A DNA stretch of 64,000 nucleotides from Diphasiastrum complanatum. Its lineage: Eukaryota > Streptophyta > Lycopodiopsida > Lycopodiales > Lycopodiaceae. The DNA is taken from NCBI GenBank assembly GCA_029204225.1, contig CM055109.1, forward strand, positions 23,030,422 to 23,094,421. The letters run 5' to 3'. A program made the position numbers and the translations under genes. Shown one piece after another: positions 24,262 through 34,745 of the stretch; position 1 is the first letter of the stretch; each line of letters begins with the position of its first letter. The notes under the pieces were generated by a model. The model was not told where the DNA came from. It did not search any database and saw nothing but the letters and a program-made list of their open reading frames with translations.

Positions 24262-24264
<3 letters not shown>
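23431..24264. other. Non-coding DNA, nothing recognised
   Basis: No gene or element ends identified upstream of the (TC)n tract. Confidence 0.4.

Positions 24265-24294
<30 letters not shown>
24265..24294. repeat. (TC)n microsatellite, 30 bp
   Basis: A pure TC run followed by G/C-rich DNA and two TAGGGTTT motifs (24345-24360), a combination often seen in plant 5' leaders. It could mark an old promoter or leader. Confidence 0.85.
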
Positions 24295-24298
<4 letters not shown>

Positions 24299-24899
24299 GT
24301 GCTCGCCGCTGGAGCCCTGAGCCAGACGGGTAGGTTAGGGTTTTTTCGCTAGGGTTTGGTAGTGGGTAGTTTCGCTTTCCAGGGAAGAGCCTGTTTTTTC
24401 TTTTGGCCTTTAACCTTGCATGGGTTTTTTGTGAATGAAACATTTTTTTGTAGTTTTATTACCAAACCTTGATATTTTGGTAATCCGGAGTCAAGCCGTA
24501 CTAATCTATTTCGGAAAGATGATTTTCTTTTCTTTTCTCGGGAAATTGATCTTGACAATGGAAATTTCTCTAGCTTTTCAATGAAGAACTAGGTGATGTA
24601 ATAATTTATTTGGCCATTTGAGTTCCTAACTGAGATTTTTTTAACAAGGTTCATAACTTTAGGTTTGACGGCAAATAAGTAACTCTTTGAGATACGGTTC
24701 CCAGGCATGTACCCAATATTGGAATTTAATTTCCAAGTAGCAGGGTTCACAATTCTAACTCTGGAGTAAAGTTACTCTCGGTGAAATGAGTTAAATTGGG
24801 TACATGGATTTTTAAAATCCATATAGTTTTTCTTTTTCGAGCGATGGAGTTGCCATTACACTCTCAATGTGTGTGAAGATCGCTGCATCAACAGACTGC

Positions 24900-25690
24900 T
24901 ATAGATCGAAATAGCAGGGCTGCGACAAAGCTTGAGTGGCAGAGAACTGTATAAAGATGAAACGGGCATACTGAACACCATCAAGAAAAGACACCAGATT
25001 GTTGAAGATCGTTGCTCAAGAAACAAGGTCACTGCACAACAAACAACGTTGTTGGAGATCACTTTTTTACGTATACTTGGAGTAATCGGCGGCACATGGG
25101 AAAATTCTCTAAAGAAATATATGGCTACAAGCGCAAGCCTATACCTGGCTGAATTTGACAGGCTATTGGATCAAAATTCAATCAGTAAGTTGCAAGTTCA
25201 GACTTGCCTCAACAATTTCACACCTTTGTAGTACTTCTGCTTCATAATTTTCAACAAATTCTCAGATCAGATCAACGGATATCTAGAAGTGTTGAACATA
25301 CATTTTGGTTAGAACCTTGTCGCTGAGCATGAGCACATTTTCACAAGTCTTGTGCACTCAAATTCGCTGTGTAGATAGCTATTTTGAAAAGATTCTCGGC
25401 AAAGAATTGACAAGGGCAAAGCTGAACTTGCTGAGTACCAGAAGCTGCTTGCATTACGTCTAAAAGAGCACCAAAATAATGAGAGTAGAAGTTTGGCTAA
25501 AAGGCGTGCATCTCGTCCCTCTCTAGCATCCAAGACTTCTTCTTCAACTACACTACAACCTAGAAGCGCAATAGATCGGCAATTAGTAAGTTGTGTAGGT
25601 AATTGGCAAGAGTTCAGAAGCAGGATCAATAGGTTTACATCAGCCGACGGCTCCATCGAGGTTAACGACATTCTTTGTGAAGAAAAATAA
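24900..25690 (+). pseudogene. Unidentified reading frames, possible broken gene
   Basis: Two plus-strand frames have protein-like text. One at 24932-25231 contains ELYKDETGILNTIKKRHQIV and YLAEFDRLLDQNSISKLQVQ. One at about 25410-25690 contains KGKAELAEYQKLLALRLKEH followed by a Ser/Arg-rich stretch and ends at TAA near 25690. They differ in frame and are separated by stops. I do not recognise either. TAGGGTTT motifs and (TC)n upstream suggest a former transcription unit. Confidence 0.3.
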
Positions 25691-25763
25691 AAAAATATAA
25701 GTAAGATCTCAGCTCAATTGGTGAGGTGGTCCATCTCAGGTATCCCTTTGTACAATTGTTCTC

Positions 25764-27115
25764 ATGGGTCCGGACATCTCTCAACTTCGTCCTCTCAGTC
25801 ACACACGATCTACTTCCTCTGTCTCTCCTCCTCCAGACTCCCCTCCTCATTCACGTCAGGCTGTGCTTTTTGCTGATGGTTCCACGCTTGCCTCAGCACC
25901 CTTTGTTCCTCCTTCCGCCAGCTCTTCCTTTGGCACTACTGCCCTCTCGCTTGGTTATGAACCTCCTTCGACCCTTGTTGCATTGCCTTCTCAACCTCCT
26001 AAATGGGTTCCTTGCCATGCTTGTGGTCATTTCTTCTCTCCTAGAGGAGGTATTGTCCGTCACCAACGTTCTTGTCTTGCGTTGTTTTAGTCGTCTCAAG
26101 ATCGCCCTCCTCTCTCAACACCCCATTCGCCCTCTGCTTCAGGTTGGTCTTGGATTTTTTCCCTTGACGCCCTCGGCACTTTTCACTTGGGCTTCTCTCG
26201 TCCAAGGCTCTACTTTCATATTCCCCTCACTCTCCGTCGTGAAACTCAACTTGCTATGCGTCTTCCCCTTGATTGCTTGGCTATTGACCCCTTTGACATT
26301 GCGGCTTGGAATCCCGTTTCTTCTTTTTTCCATTTGGTGTCTAGTCTTCTCTCCGAGGGGTGGGGATGTTGGTCATAGAGAAATTTGTGCTCACGTTCAT
26401 CGCTTTCTATCGAGAGATTGGGAAACGCTTCATGATGAACACTTTGCCCGTTGTCAGGCACTTCTTGCTCGTAACTCACATGACTCTCAACCTCAAGGTG
26501 CCCCACTTTTCCATCGTCGCCTTCGTCGCACCTTGCATCTCGGGCAAGTTGGTGAGTATTCTCGTGCAGCTTGAGCTTTAGCTCCTCTCACACCCACTCC
26601 CCCTTATGCTGATACTATCGTTGCTCTCCAATCTCTTCATCTTGTTTCTGAAGGCGATCTTCCCTTGTTTGTGGAGGACTTTGTGCTTGACGTTGACTTG
26701 GTGCTTGATCGTGATTCTTTCTCTTGTGCCTTCCATCGTAGTCCTCGTCTTGATGTTGGTGGTCCCTCTTGTTTGGTCTATGAACACCTTCGTGATTGCT
26801 TTCCTCCTGAGGACTCTGCTAGTGGCTTTGTTCAACTCTTTCAGGTTTGCTCTTTTATCGCCTTTGGTCAACTCCTTCTGTTGCACGTCTTTTGTCTACA
26901 TCTCATTTGATCGCCATGACTAAAGCCTCAGACAGCGTCCGTCCTATCACTATTGCCGAAGTCCTCCTCCGTCTTGTAAGTCGCTCTATCTGTTTTCAGT
27001 TTCAATAGATTTTTGCTTCTTTTCTCTCCCCTCATTAGTTTGGTGTCTCTTCTCCGGCGGTTGTGAAGCTGTCATTCATGGTTTAGCAACGGGATCAATG
27101 GGAGAAAATGCTGGC
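25764..27115 (+). mobile_element. LINE N-terminal half with C2HC finger and RT start
   Basis: Starting at ATG 25764 the frame is Ser/Pro-rich and then has CHACGHFFSPRGGIVRHQRSC, a CX2CX12HX4C finger as in N-termini of R2/NeSL-type LINEs. After a stop and shifts, text continues with FHRRLRRTLHLGQVGEYSRA, then RSPRLDVGGPSCLVYEHLRD (the P.G.S...GPSGLR.EHL block). TKASDSVRPITIAEVLLRLV follows at about 26920 (the RT motif RPI..GE), and GGCEAVIHGLATGSMG at about 27065. Several frameshifts make it inactive. The RT palm (FADD) is missing; the C-terminal half lies at 28829. Confidence 0.7.
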
Positions 27116-27580
27116 TTTTATGGCTTTTTCTTCATTAAACAATGATTTAGGTGGTTTTGTTGGCTGTCTTTTGTTTTTTATTGAGCTAGTCTTGGCTTGA
27201 ATCAGTGGAAAAGCATGAAAGGAAGCACAAAAGAGACTAATCACTGGTTGCGAGTGTTGGTGGTCTCTTATAGGATTTGCATGGCGGTTTCTTGGTGAAT
27301 CACAAGTTCATGCTGGATTTTTTTGGCAAACTAACAGAGTTTTGCAGGCTTTTGTAAATCAGTAAAGCCATCATACAGATGGTGTAGTTTACAGGATTGC
27401 CTATTCTGTAAATAATGATAGGCACTTGCAAATCAGAGTTTTTGAAAAAAATATGAATGTAAAGCAACTGTTACAGTGCCGTATTTTCATCTTTAATCTA
27501 CAATAAACAACAGAAGAAATGTATGCAATGATTCAAGAAAAACAGAAGTTGGAAACTTTTGTTTCAAAAGCAACAAATAA
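27116..27580. other. Non-coding DNA between LINE half and gypsy fragment
   Basis: No coding or repeat structure recognised. Confidence 0.4.
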
Positions 27581-27582
27581 GA

Positions 27583-27920
27583 AAAATACCCAATCCTCCA
27601 CTTGGAAGTCTCTCGGTGATCTTTTCAGACTTGCATAATGTCGGTCCCCATCCTGGGTACACTAGACATTCTCATGTGCAATCCGTAGCATTTCCTGCAT
27701 ATCAAGTAGGAAATCCGCTACTTTCTAAAACTTGATCGATCGAGTCTCAACCACAATGGGTGACCTAGGCTCAAATCCATACATAAGCATAAACGGGGAC
27801 CGGATATTATGCAAGTATGAAAAGAACACTGAGAGACTTCCAAGTGGGGGATGGGGACCGACATTATGCAAGTCTGAAAAGATCACTGAGAGACTTCCAA
27901 GTGAGAGATTGGGTATTTTT
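27583..27920. repeat. Inverted and tandem copies of a gypsy integrase segment
   Basis: A ~71-bp segment occurs inverted at 27583-27653 and direct at 27850-27920. A shorter third copy lies at about 27795-27848, directly before the last. The core is TTATGCAAGTCTGAAAAGAT. The right copy runs in frame into the gypsy integrase C-terminus, so the unit derives from that gene. Confidence 0.8.
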
Positions 27921-28168
27921 TGAGAATCCAGAAGGATTCGAGTGTAATGCATACTGGCAAGCATTATAAGTTGTCCCCTAGATATAGAGGACCATTTAAG
28001 ATCTTGAAAAAGATCAGATTCTTAGCTTACCAATTGGAACTCCTGGAAGGATCTCAAGTGCATCCCATATTTCATGTTAGCCGTCTCAAGAAGAGTCTAC
28101 GTGAAGGAGAGCATCTTGGATCTGGAGATCAATTGGACCTATTGGATAAATTATCGGGTGTGTCTTGA
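27880..28168 (+). mobile_element. Ty3/gypsy integrase C-terminus
   Basis: [12 protein letters not shown] followed, after a one-base shift, by [40 protein letters not shown] and KKSLREG, ending at TGA 28166-28168. This is the GPY/F module found at the C-terminal end of gypsy integrases, which follows the catalytic core and influences integration. The core is absent. A gypsy LTR follows 180 bp downstream. Confidence 0.85.
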
Positions 28169-28351
28169 CCTGAACCCGAAAAGATCTTGGATACATGAAC
28201 TAAACAATTGAAAAATTGTATAGTTACCAAGCATTTGATTCAATAGAAGATCACACAGACGATGACGATTCCAAGGAACATGAAGGAAGCTTAAAGAGAA
28301 ACTTTTTCAATTTTAAGTTCTGAGGACAAAACTTGAATAAGGGGAGAAGAA

Positions 28352-28811
28352 TGTCATGCCCATGATTGGTCTCGGGTAGCGTGTTCACGCTAGAGACCGG
28401 TAGACCAACAACCTGTAAGTTAATTGTGACTATAAGGGAATTGCGGCCCTTATGTGTACATGGTCATAATTAATGGTTGTAGGCCTAAACACTTGATTGT
28501 GGATTTGTATGGGTCTATTAGTAAGTCATTGGGGAACTGGATGACGTGGCCCATATAGGCTGCAGAGGTGTCCAGTGAGGTGTCATAGTGCACTACTAGT
28601 AGTGCATGGGCCTTGGAGGGTATAAATATACCTATTGGACTCTCACTAGTGTATGTTTGATTGCAAGACTAGTAGCCATATGTTGCTGGTGTGATGCCTC
28701 ATTCCTCTCTGAGCGATTGATCTATAGCTCGGGGTCTAGATCCGTTCGATCTAGGTTTGGTTGGGTTGGTTTGTCCACCATCAGGTTCCCTTGTGTTACT
28801 TGTGATTGGCA
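28352..28811 (+). mobile_element. Ty3/gypsy 3' LTR
   Basis: A purine tract (AAGGGGAGAAGA, 28339-28350) is followed by TGTCATGCCCATGATTGG, a typical LTR start. A TATA-like GGTATAAATATACC lies near 28619. The LTR most likely ends with ...TTGGCA at 28811, just before LINE sequence resumes. No 5' LTR is in the window, so the right boundary is inferred. Confidence 0.55.
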
Positions 28812-28828
28812 TGCTTAGAATAGGATCC

Positions 28829-29763
28829 TTGGATTGAGGACTTTATATGGGCTCTTGTTGCATCTGCTTTGCCTTCTCGGTTCCTATTTGGCTTTCGCCT
28901 TCTCTTGGCGGATCGCATTGCTCATGTGGATAGTAGTTCTATGTCTTTTCAGCACCTCCTCATCACTACGCGAGAGCTGCTCCCCCTCTCTGCACGAGCA
29001 TATCTTCCTCCTTTTGAGCAACTCCTCACTTTCAGTTCAGATCACCTGCAAGAGACCCTCTTGGAGCGCGTGCACAAGCAAACCCTTTCCAACATGCTCT
29101 CTGAGGCTCCTTTAGCGTTGCATCGAGCTCGACTTCTTTCATGTGCGGGTCTAGGTGTGAGGGCTTGGTTGTCTACTCGGTCTGTTATTCCTTCATTTCG
29201 GTTGTCTTCAGCCATCTTCACCACTACTCTTCATCTTCGCTTGGGGCTAACTCATCCTTCAATCTTGGGTCTCTCTAGGTGTGTTTGTGGTCACCCTATT
29301 GATGCTCTTGCTATCCACCTCCTCTGTTGTCCTTCTAGGAGTGAGCGCACAACTACACATGATGTTGTCAAAGATGCAGCAGCCACTATAGCCAAAGATG
29401 GAGGATTTCATGTCCTCAAAAAGCAGTCTCATGTCCTTCCTTCTACTGCGTCCCACTCTTCCCGTAGGCGTGTTGAAATTTTCCTCTCCCGGGATGGGCT
29501 TCGTACTTTGGCAAAATAATGTTATTGCTAGTCCCATGCGTGGTGACCTACTGTCTGACTCTGCCTTCACACTAGGAGAAGCGGCAGGCGTGGCAGCACA
29601 AGAGAAGAAAAAATCTACTTTGACATGCACCCTACTGATGCTTTCATTCCCCTGGCAATTGAGACTTATGGCACCTTGCATCGACGCTTTGAGAAATTTC
29701 TTCGCATGTGTTCTCATTAGACGACAGAGCACTTTTGTATTATTATACACTATTTTCAACTAA
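28829..29763 (+). mobile_element. LINE C-terminal half with CCHC and endonuclease-like region
   Basis: The main frame (to TAA 29517-29519) includes SMSFQHLLITTRELLPLSAR, HRARLLSCAGLGVRAWLSTR, LHLRLGLTHPSI and CVCGHPIDALAIHLLCC (CX1CX9HX3C). RRVEIFLSRDGLRTLAK follows. After a frameshift come SPMRGDLLSDSAFTLGEAAG and, in the third frame, YFDMHPTDAFIPLAIETYGT. The CCHC followed by an R-x-D/E...D pattern and a K..Y block resembles the restriction-like endonuclease end of R2/NeSL-type LINEs. Where an Asp is expected (..AD.VI.DP) this copy has Asn and Ser, so it is inactive. It is probably the other half of 25764-27115. Confidence 0.65.
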
Positions 29764-29783
29764 TACTTTTGACTTGCAATAAC

Positions 29784-30112
29784 CTTTTAACCGTACCTCA
29801 AAAGTATGTCATGTAAGATATCAATGGAAAGCGCTTGTCAAGCACTTTATAATGCACCAAATTCCGCTGAAATTGGACTTATCACAAAAAAATTATGTCA
29901 CTTTCAATATGGACTCAAAAAATTATGATTAATAAAAATTTCATACTTTTTAACCATAGCTTAGAAGTATGTCAGCTAGCATATCATTTGAAAGCACTCT
30001 TTGAGCGCTTTCTAACGTACTAAACTCCGCTGAAATTGGACTTACCACTAAAAATTTATGTTTTTTTTAATGTGGACTGAAAACAATTATGAGTAGTAAA
30101 ATTTCCAAAAAG
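29784..30112. repeat. Two diverged tandem copies of a ~163-bp unit
   Basis: Units start with TTTTAACC (29784, 29947) and share AGTATGTCA, CTCCGCTGAAATTGGACTTA (the first copy has TTCCGC) and TGGACT.AAA..ATTATGA. They lie directly 3' of the LINE. Confidence 0.8.
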
Positions 30113-31366
30113 TGAAATGCACTACCAAAAGGTACAATGAAAAATGGGTTCTTTTTTTTGTACCACCAAACCATGCTTTTACCTTAGCATGATTAAACAA
30201 AAATATTCAAGCATTCACTCATCCACAATCAATCATACAATAGCAAAAGAGGAGGGCTTCACAATGTAAGAAAAAATAGGAGGAGGCTTCTCTTCTCTCT
30301 CTCGATCGCTATTCTTGACAATGAAAAGTGAATAAAAAATTGTGTCACATCCCTACTTATAGACAAGCTACGGTTACGGTTTTTGGTGCACCCAAAACCA
30401 TGTGTCATAAGAACTTGAGTTTACGAATAGTTTTAAACCAAATTCCATTTTTAACTACTTTGGGTCCTTTCTTATTTTAGGCCCATTAGAGCATAGACCT
30501 ATTTCTACTTCTCATGTTGTAGGCTTACGACTACAGTGCACTGTTGGATTTATCTCATCTACTCTCCTAAATCCTATGTTAATCTGCCCCCATTCATGTT
30601 GCTGTATTTTACTTGTGTTGTTGCACAGTCTGCATATTTACATGTAAAATAAGACAAGCGAATAAAACGACTAATTATCAGTCTAGCTTTTTGCGAATAA
30701 TTCATGACTAATTATCAGTCTAGCTCTTCGCAAATAATTTGCGACTTATAATTTGTCTAGCTGTTCGTGACAAATTATCTTTCAGATGTTTTTGATGCTT
30801 AACGTTTGGCTACGTAATCAGATCGAACATGATTTCTATTACTAATGTTCTCTTCGAGTCCGATAGGCGTAGTCGTGCTTGAGGAAAGAGTGAGATAGCT
30901 TATTCCGCTATGCACAAATATTTTCCATTCGAGTTCGTTTCTCTGAGAGAGTACTCAACTCATGGGATATGCCAAAGTGAGCACAAATCAATTCTTTTCA
31001 CAAATTTCATCAATTTTCACTGTCAATCAAGTAGAATTGGATAGAAGTGAGTATTCTGAGGTCTTAGACTCTTCATTTCACACATATTACTGTGTTTGAG
31101 TTGAAAGTAAATTCCTAGAGAGTTTTTCAGTTCTTTGAAACTCGTGGGAGAGATAGACTTCTTACTTGCATGTGCTTCTTTTTTGTGACTGAGGCAAGAT
31201 CCAAATTTAAGATAGATTGATTTTCTGTGTTGAGAATTTGTTCTCACAATCTGTTGCTAGATTTCATAGGTTGGATCGACATCATCTGTGTTAGATTCTA
31301 GGTTGAGATGGCAAGCAACATCTTTCAACTCCATCTTTGTCATTACTTGAATTCCTCATAGAGAAG
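30113..31366. other. Non-coding DNA upstream of a copia gag, with 37-bp tandem repeat
   Basis: No gene. At 30669-30779 a 37-bp unit occurs three times (GACTAATTATCAGTCTAGCT at 30669 and 30706, a diverged third at 30743). The region before 31367 should hold the leader and 5' LTR of the following copia element, but I cannot fix an LTR or a primer-binding site. Confidence 0.5.
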
Positions 31367-32982
31367 ATGTCTTCATCTGGTCACATTTCTTGGAGCACAG
31401 TGAGAGATTAACATCTTCCAATTATGCAATGTGGAAGATCAGAATGGAATCATTATTGATTCTACTAGATGTAATTGACATTGTGAGTGAAGCTGAAGAA
31501 GAACCCGCAACACCTAATGAAGCTGCTGCATTTCACAAAAGAACCAAAATTGCCCTTCATTTCATAAAAATGAATGTAACCAATGAGGTGTTAAGAGAGA
31601 TCAGTAGATGCACCACTGCCAAGGAAGCTTGGGATACTCTAAAAACAATCTATGAAATCAAGAATACTTCTAGATTGATTACACTTAGAAACCAAATCTT
31701 TCTAAGTTATCAGAGAATAGATGAGAGTGCTTCATCATATGTAATGAGAGTAAAGGATCTTCATCAAGAGTTAGCTGGTACTGATGATGCTCTTAAGAAC
31801 ACTGAACTTGGTCAAGTAGTCCTTAATGGACTTAGAGATGAGTATGACAATATTGTGCAGACTTATGCTGTCAGGGAGGATCTTCCATCCTTGGAGACAC
31901 TGCAAGATGTTCTCATTGTTGAAGAAAGCAGACAAGAGAACAAGATGTTGAGGATCAATAGACTTTCATTGAAAGATGGTGGAGATGACAAAGCACATCA
32001 GAGACAAGTCAAGAGGCAAGGGCAAACAACAACACTTCAAGAAGACAAAGCCAAAGAAGGTGGTGAGGATCAGTCCTCACAAGCTACAACATCCAGTGGC
32101 AAGAAGAAGCTATCAAAGATCAAGTGTTTTTTCTGTGGCAAGCACTATGCATCAAACTGTTTCAAGAAGAAGAACCAATCTAAGCTAGCTAACCTTACTA
32201 ATGAGGATGAGTGTGAGGATGTTGAGAGTGAAAGAGAGGATTCATTAATGATGTCTACTTTTTCATCTTTTCCTTTCAAGAATGAAGAAGTCTGGTGGAT
32301 AGATAGTGGGGCTAGTTCCCATATGTCTAGTTCTAGAAACTCTTTCACTAGTCTCATGTATCTAGGTGCAAAAAGATCAATCTATACTGCTAATGATGTA
32401 GAGTGTAGAATTGAAGGAATAGGTAGTATTCCACTACATGCATTATCATCAAAAACTTTTTGCTTACATGATGTACTTTATGTACCTAGACTAACCAAGA
32501 ATCTCATTAGTGTAGGACAGTTGTTTGGTAGCAGATTGGATGTCAAGTTTCAGGTTGACAAGTGTATAATCTCAAGAGAAAATGAAGTTATTGCTAGAGG
32601 ATCTAGAATTGGTAAGTTGTACAAACTAGATTCTAGGGAGAGTGCTAACATTTTAGATATTGCTTATGAGACCAAGGTTCTTCAGGAGGATCTGTGGCAT
32701 AAGAGATTGGGACATCCCAATTTCAAAGCCATGCAATCTATGGTCAAGGAAGGAAAAGCTGTTGGACTACCAAAGACACTGTCAAAGGAACTTCTACCTT
32801 GTGAAGCTTGTGTTCTGGCAAAATCACACAGAAGGTCTTTTCCTAGATCAAGCATCAAAACAAAGCATCCATTTGAACTCGTGCACTCTGATGTTCATTT
32901 CTCATCAACTAAGAGCAAAGGAGGAGCAAATTGCTTTGTTTTCTTTGTAGACGATTATAGAAGTTCATCCAGGATAAATTGA
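31367..32982 (+). mobile_element. Ty1/copia gag, protease and integrase start, truncated
   Basis: The frame is open from 31390 (530 codons). An ATG at 31367 starts the expected N terminus one base out of frame. In order: gag (SERLTSSNYAMWKIRMESLL, VVLNGLRDEYD), a knuckle KCFFCGKHYASNCFKKK, protease VWWIDSGASSHMSS with its DSG active site, a pre-integrase block DLWHKRLGHPNFKAM with CEACVLAK, and the integrase start ELVHSDVHF. It ends at FFVDDYRSS, just after the first integrase Asp region, where unrelated DNA begins. The knuckle lacks two residues between the second Cys and the His (CX2CX2HX4C). RT and RNase H are lost. It is a relative of the gag stub in the element at 39804. Confidence 0.9.
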
Positions 32983-33385
32983 TTCCTCACAAATCTAGCC
33001 ACAAACATCCTGCAACTAAATCTGAATCTAATTTGTCAAAAACATTATGGGTACATGCAAATTATTCATCCAAAAAAACAGATTGAGACAAGAGAGTGAA
33101 TCTACTCATGCAGATCATTCTACTTCAAATGGAAAGCTTTCTCAAGAAATAAGAAATTATGAATGAAGTCACATTAATTTTCAACATCTTTAATCCAAAA
33201 CCACCTAATCGAAGAACACTCTACCACAATTTTGAAAAGCATGTTGCAACCAGAATTTTGTGAATCCACTTTCAAACTTCTCTCGAAAATCAGCACTCCA
33301 ATCTGGGATGCAAGTCCAAGGGCTTTCCAATTCCAATGCGATGTAAAACTTGTCTCCATTCTATCCAATATTGCATCTTAGTCGA

Positions 33386-33800
33386 GCTCTAATACCAATG
33401 TTAAGACCACTAGGGAAAATCCCTAAGCAAAACTAGTAACTTGAACCCAAGTTGTCGATGGGAGAATCTCTACCTCATTATATAGAGAGTAGATTCTTGT
33501 GCATGAATCCATGCAATCCCCATGCAGGTCAACTATATATAGGTCACATCTCTTCATGCAGTCCTCCTGTCTGTATCTGTCACATGTACATGCACTACTC
33601 CATATGTCTCAATTAGAGTGTCTGGGTCCTCTCAAGGTTATTAATCACAGACAGGCCTCGACATGGAATTAGATCTTGGCATGACCAATAATCTCGAACA
33701 TCGAAGGGCTGGTCTACTTATTCCATGTCCTTAGCTGAATATGGTTGTAACAGTCATCACTTGCCAAATCATTGTCTTCATTTAATTCTATAAAACAATT
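33386..33800 (-). mobile_element. LTR with adjacent primer-binding site, minus orientation
   Basis: GCTCTAATACCA at 33386-33397 is the complement of TGGTATTAGAGC, the initiator-tRNA-Met primer site of plant LTR elements. One base further the plus strand reads TGTTAAGACC, so on the minus strand an LTR ends ...TTAACA. A TATA-like TATATATAG lies near 33532. The far end (about 33800) is a guess. No coding part follows on the minus strand, and no partner LTR is seen. Between 32983 and 33385 nothing is recognised. Confidence 0.5.
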
Positions 33801-33859
33801 TTAGCATAAGTAACAAAGATTAGCAAGCACAATCTTTATTTGGAATAATCACATTTTAA

Positions 33860-34270
33860 CATTCATAATTTGTATTTTAAAAATGTGGCATAAAAATTAC
33901 GATTACGTTGTAGAGTATTTTAATATTTAAGAATATTCAAGATTAGTATTCATGATCGATATTCCAAAAAAAAAAACTCTTAGTATTGAAGACCAAATTT
34001 TTTCAACATTCACAATCAGTACTATCATAATATTTGTTTTTCAATATTCCCAGTTTTACATCCATCTTTAGAATTATCACGTTCACTATTCACGAACACT
34101 ATTCAGAATCTTCTCAATAGTCATGATCAATATCTCATAATATTCGTTTCTCAATATTTGCATTTCACATAAGTATTCACAATGTTCACAATCAGTATTC
34201 ACAATATTCACGATCACTATTCACAACATTCACGATCAAAATCTCAAAATTTCTGTTTCTTAGTATTCGC
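33860..34270. repeat. Degenerate TATTCAC(A/G)AT repeat array
   Basis: Short phrases such as ATTCACAATATTCACGATCA and TCAATATT recur with no fixed period. No gene. Confidence 0.55.
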
Positions 34271-34339
34271 AATTTTAAATCATCACAAGCCACCAATAAA
34301 ATAGTCTTCAGGACGCATTTGGTTCGGAAAAACTTGAAA

Positions 34340-34743
34340 CACTATGTAATGATTGCAAAGCATCTCCTTAGAAGCAGGTATTAGCCTAGATCTTAGTGAT
34401 CTACATGAAAGAATAGAAGCTTTTATTAACAAAGCACGTGAGCAAATGAGGCAACAAGAGTAGGTAGCATCCACAATATATTCGCGACGCTACACGGGAA
34501 GTGACTATGGATGGTGAGCAACTATTTTAAGTCAGATGGATTCGGTCTATTCTGCACATTATAGACCATTAGCAATCAGTCACAATGTAGAATCGTTCTA
34601 TCTATTAGGAGCAAAGAATATAGAATATGATGATCCAAACTTTGGTAACGTTTCCGTGTTGTACTGTTACGGCCAAGTATTTGCACCAGTCATTGTCACT
34701 TCACTGAGCAACAGAATACAACAACGCATAACAAGATCTTAGA
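34340..34743 (+). pseudogene. Possible DUF761-like C-terminal fragment and unknown ORF
   Basis: The plus frame from about 34358 reads ISLDLSDLHERIEAFINKAR followed by EQMRQQE and TAG. This resembles the C-terminal motif of plant DUF761 proteins (EL..R.E.FI...N.QMR.Q). A second small ORF at 34536-34743 has no known motif. Function unknown. The match is short. Confidence 0.3.
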
Positions 34744-34745
34744 TA

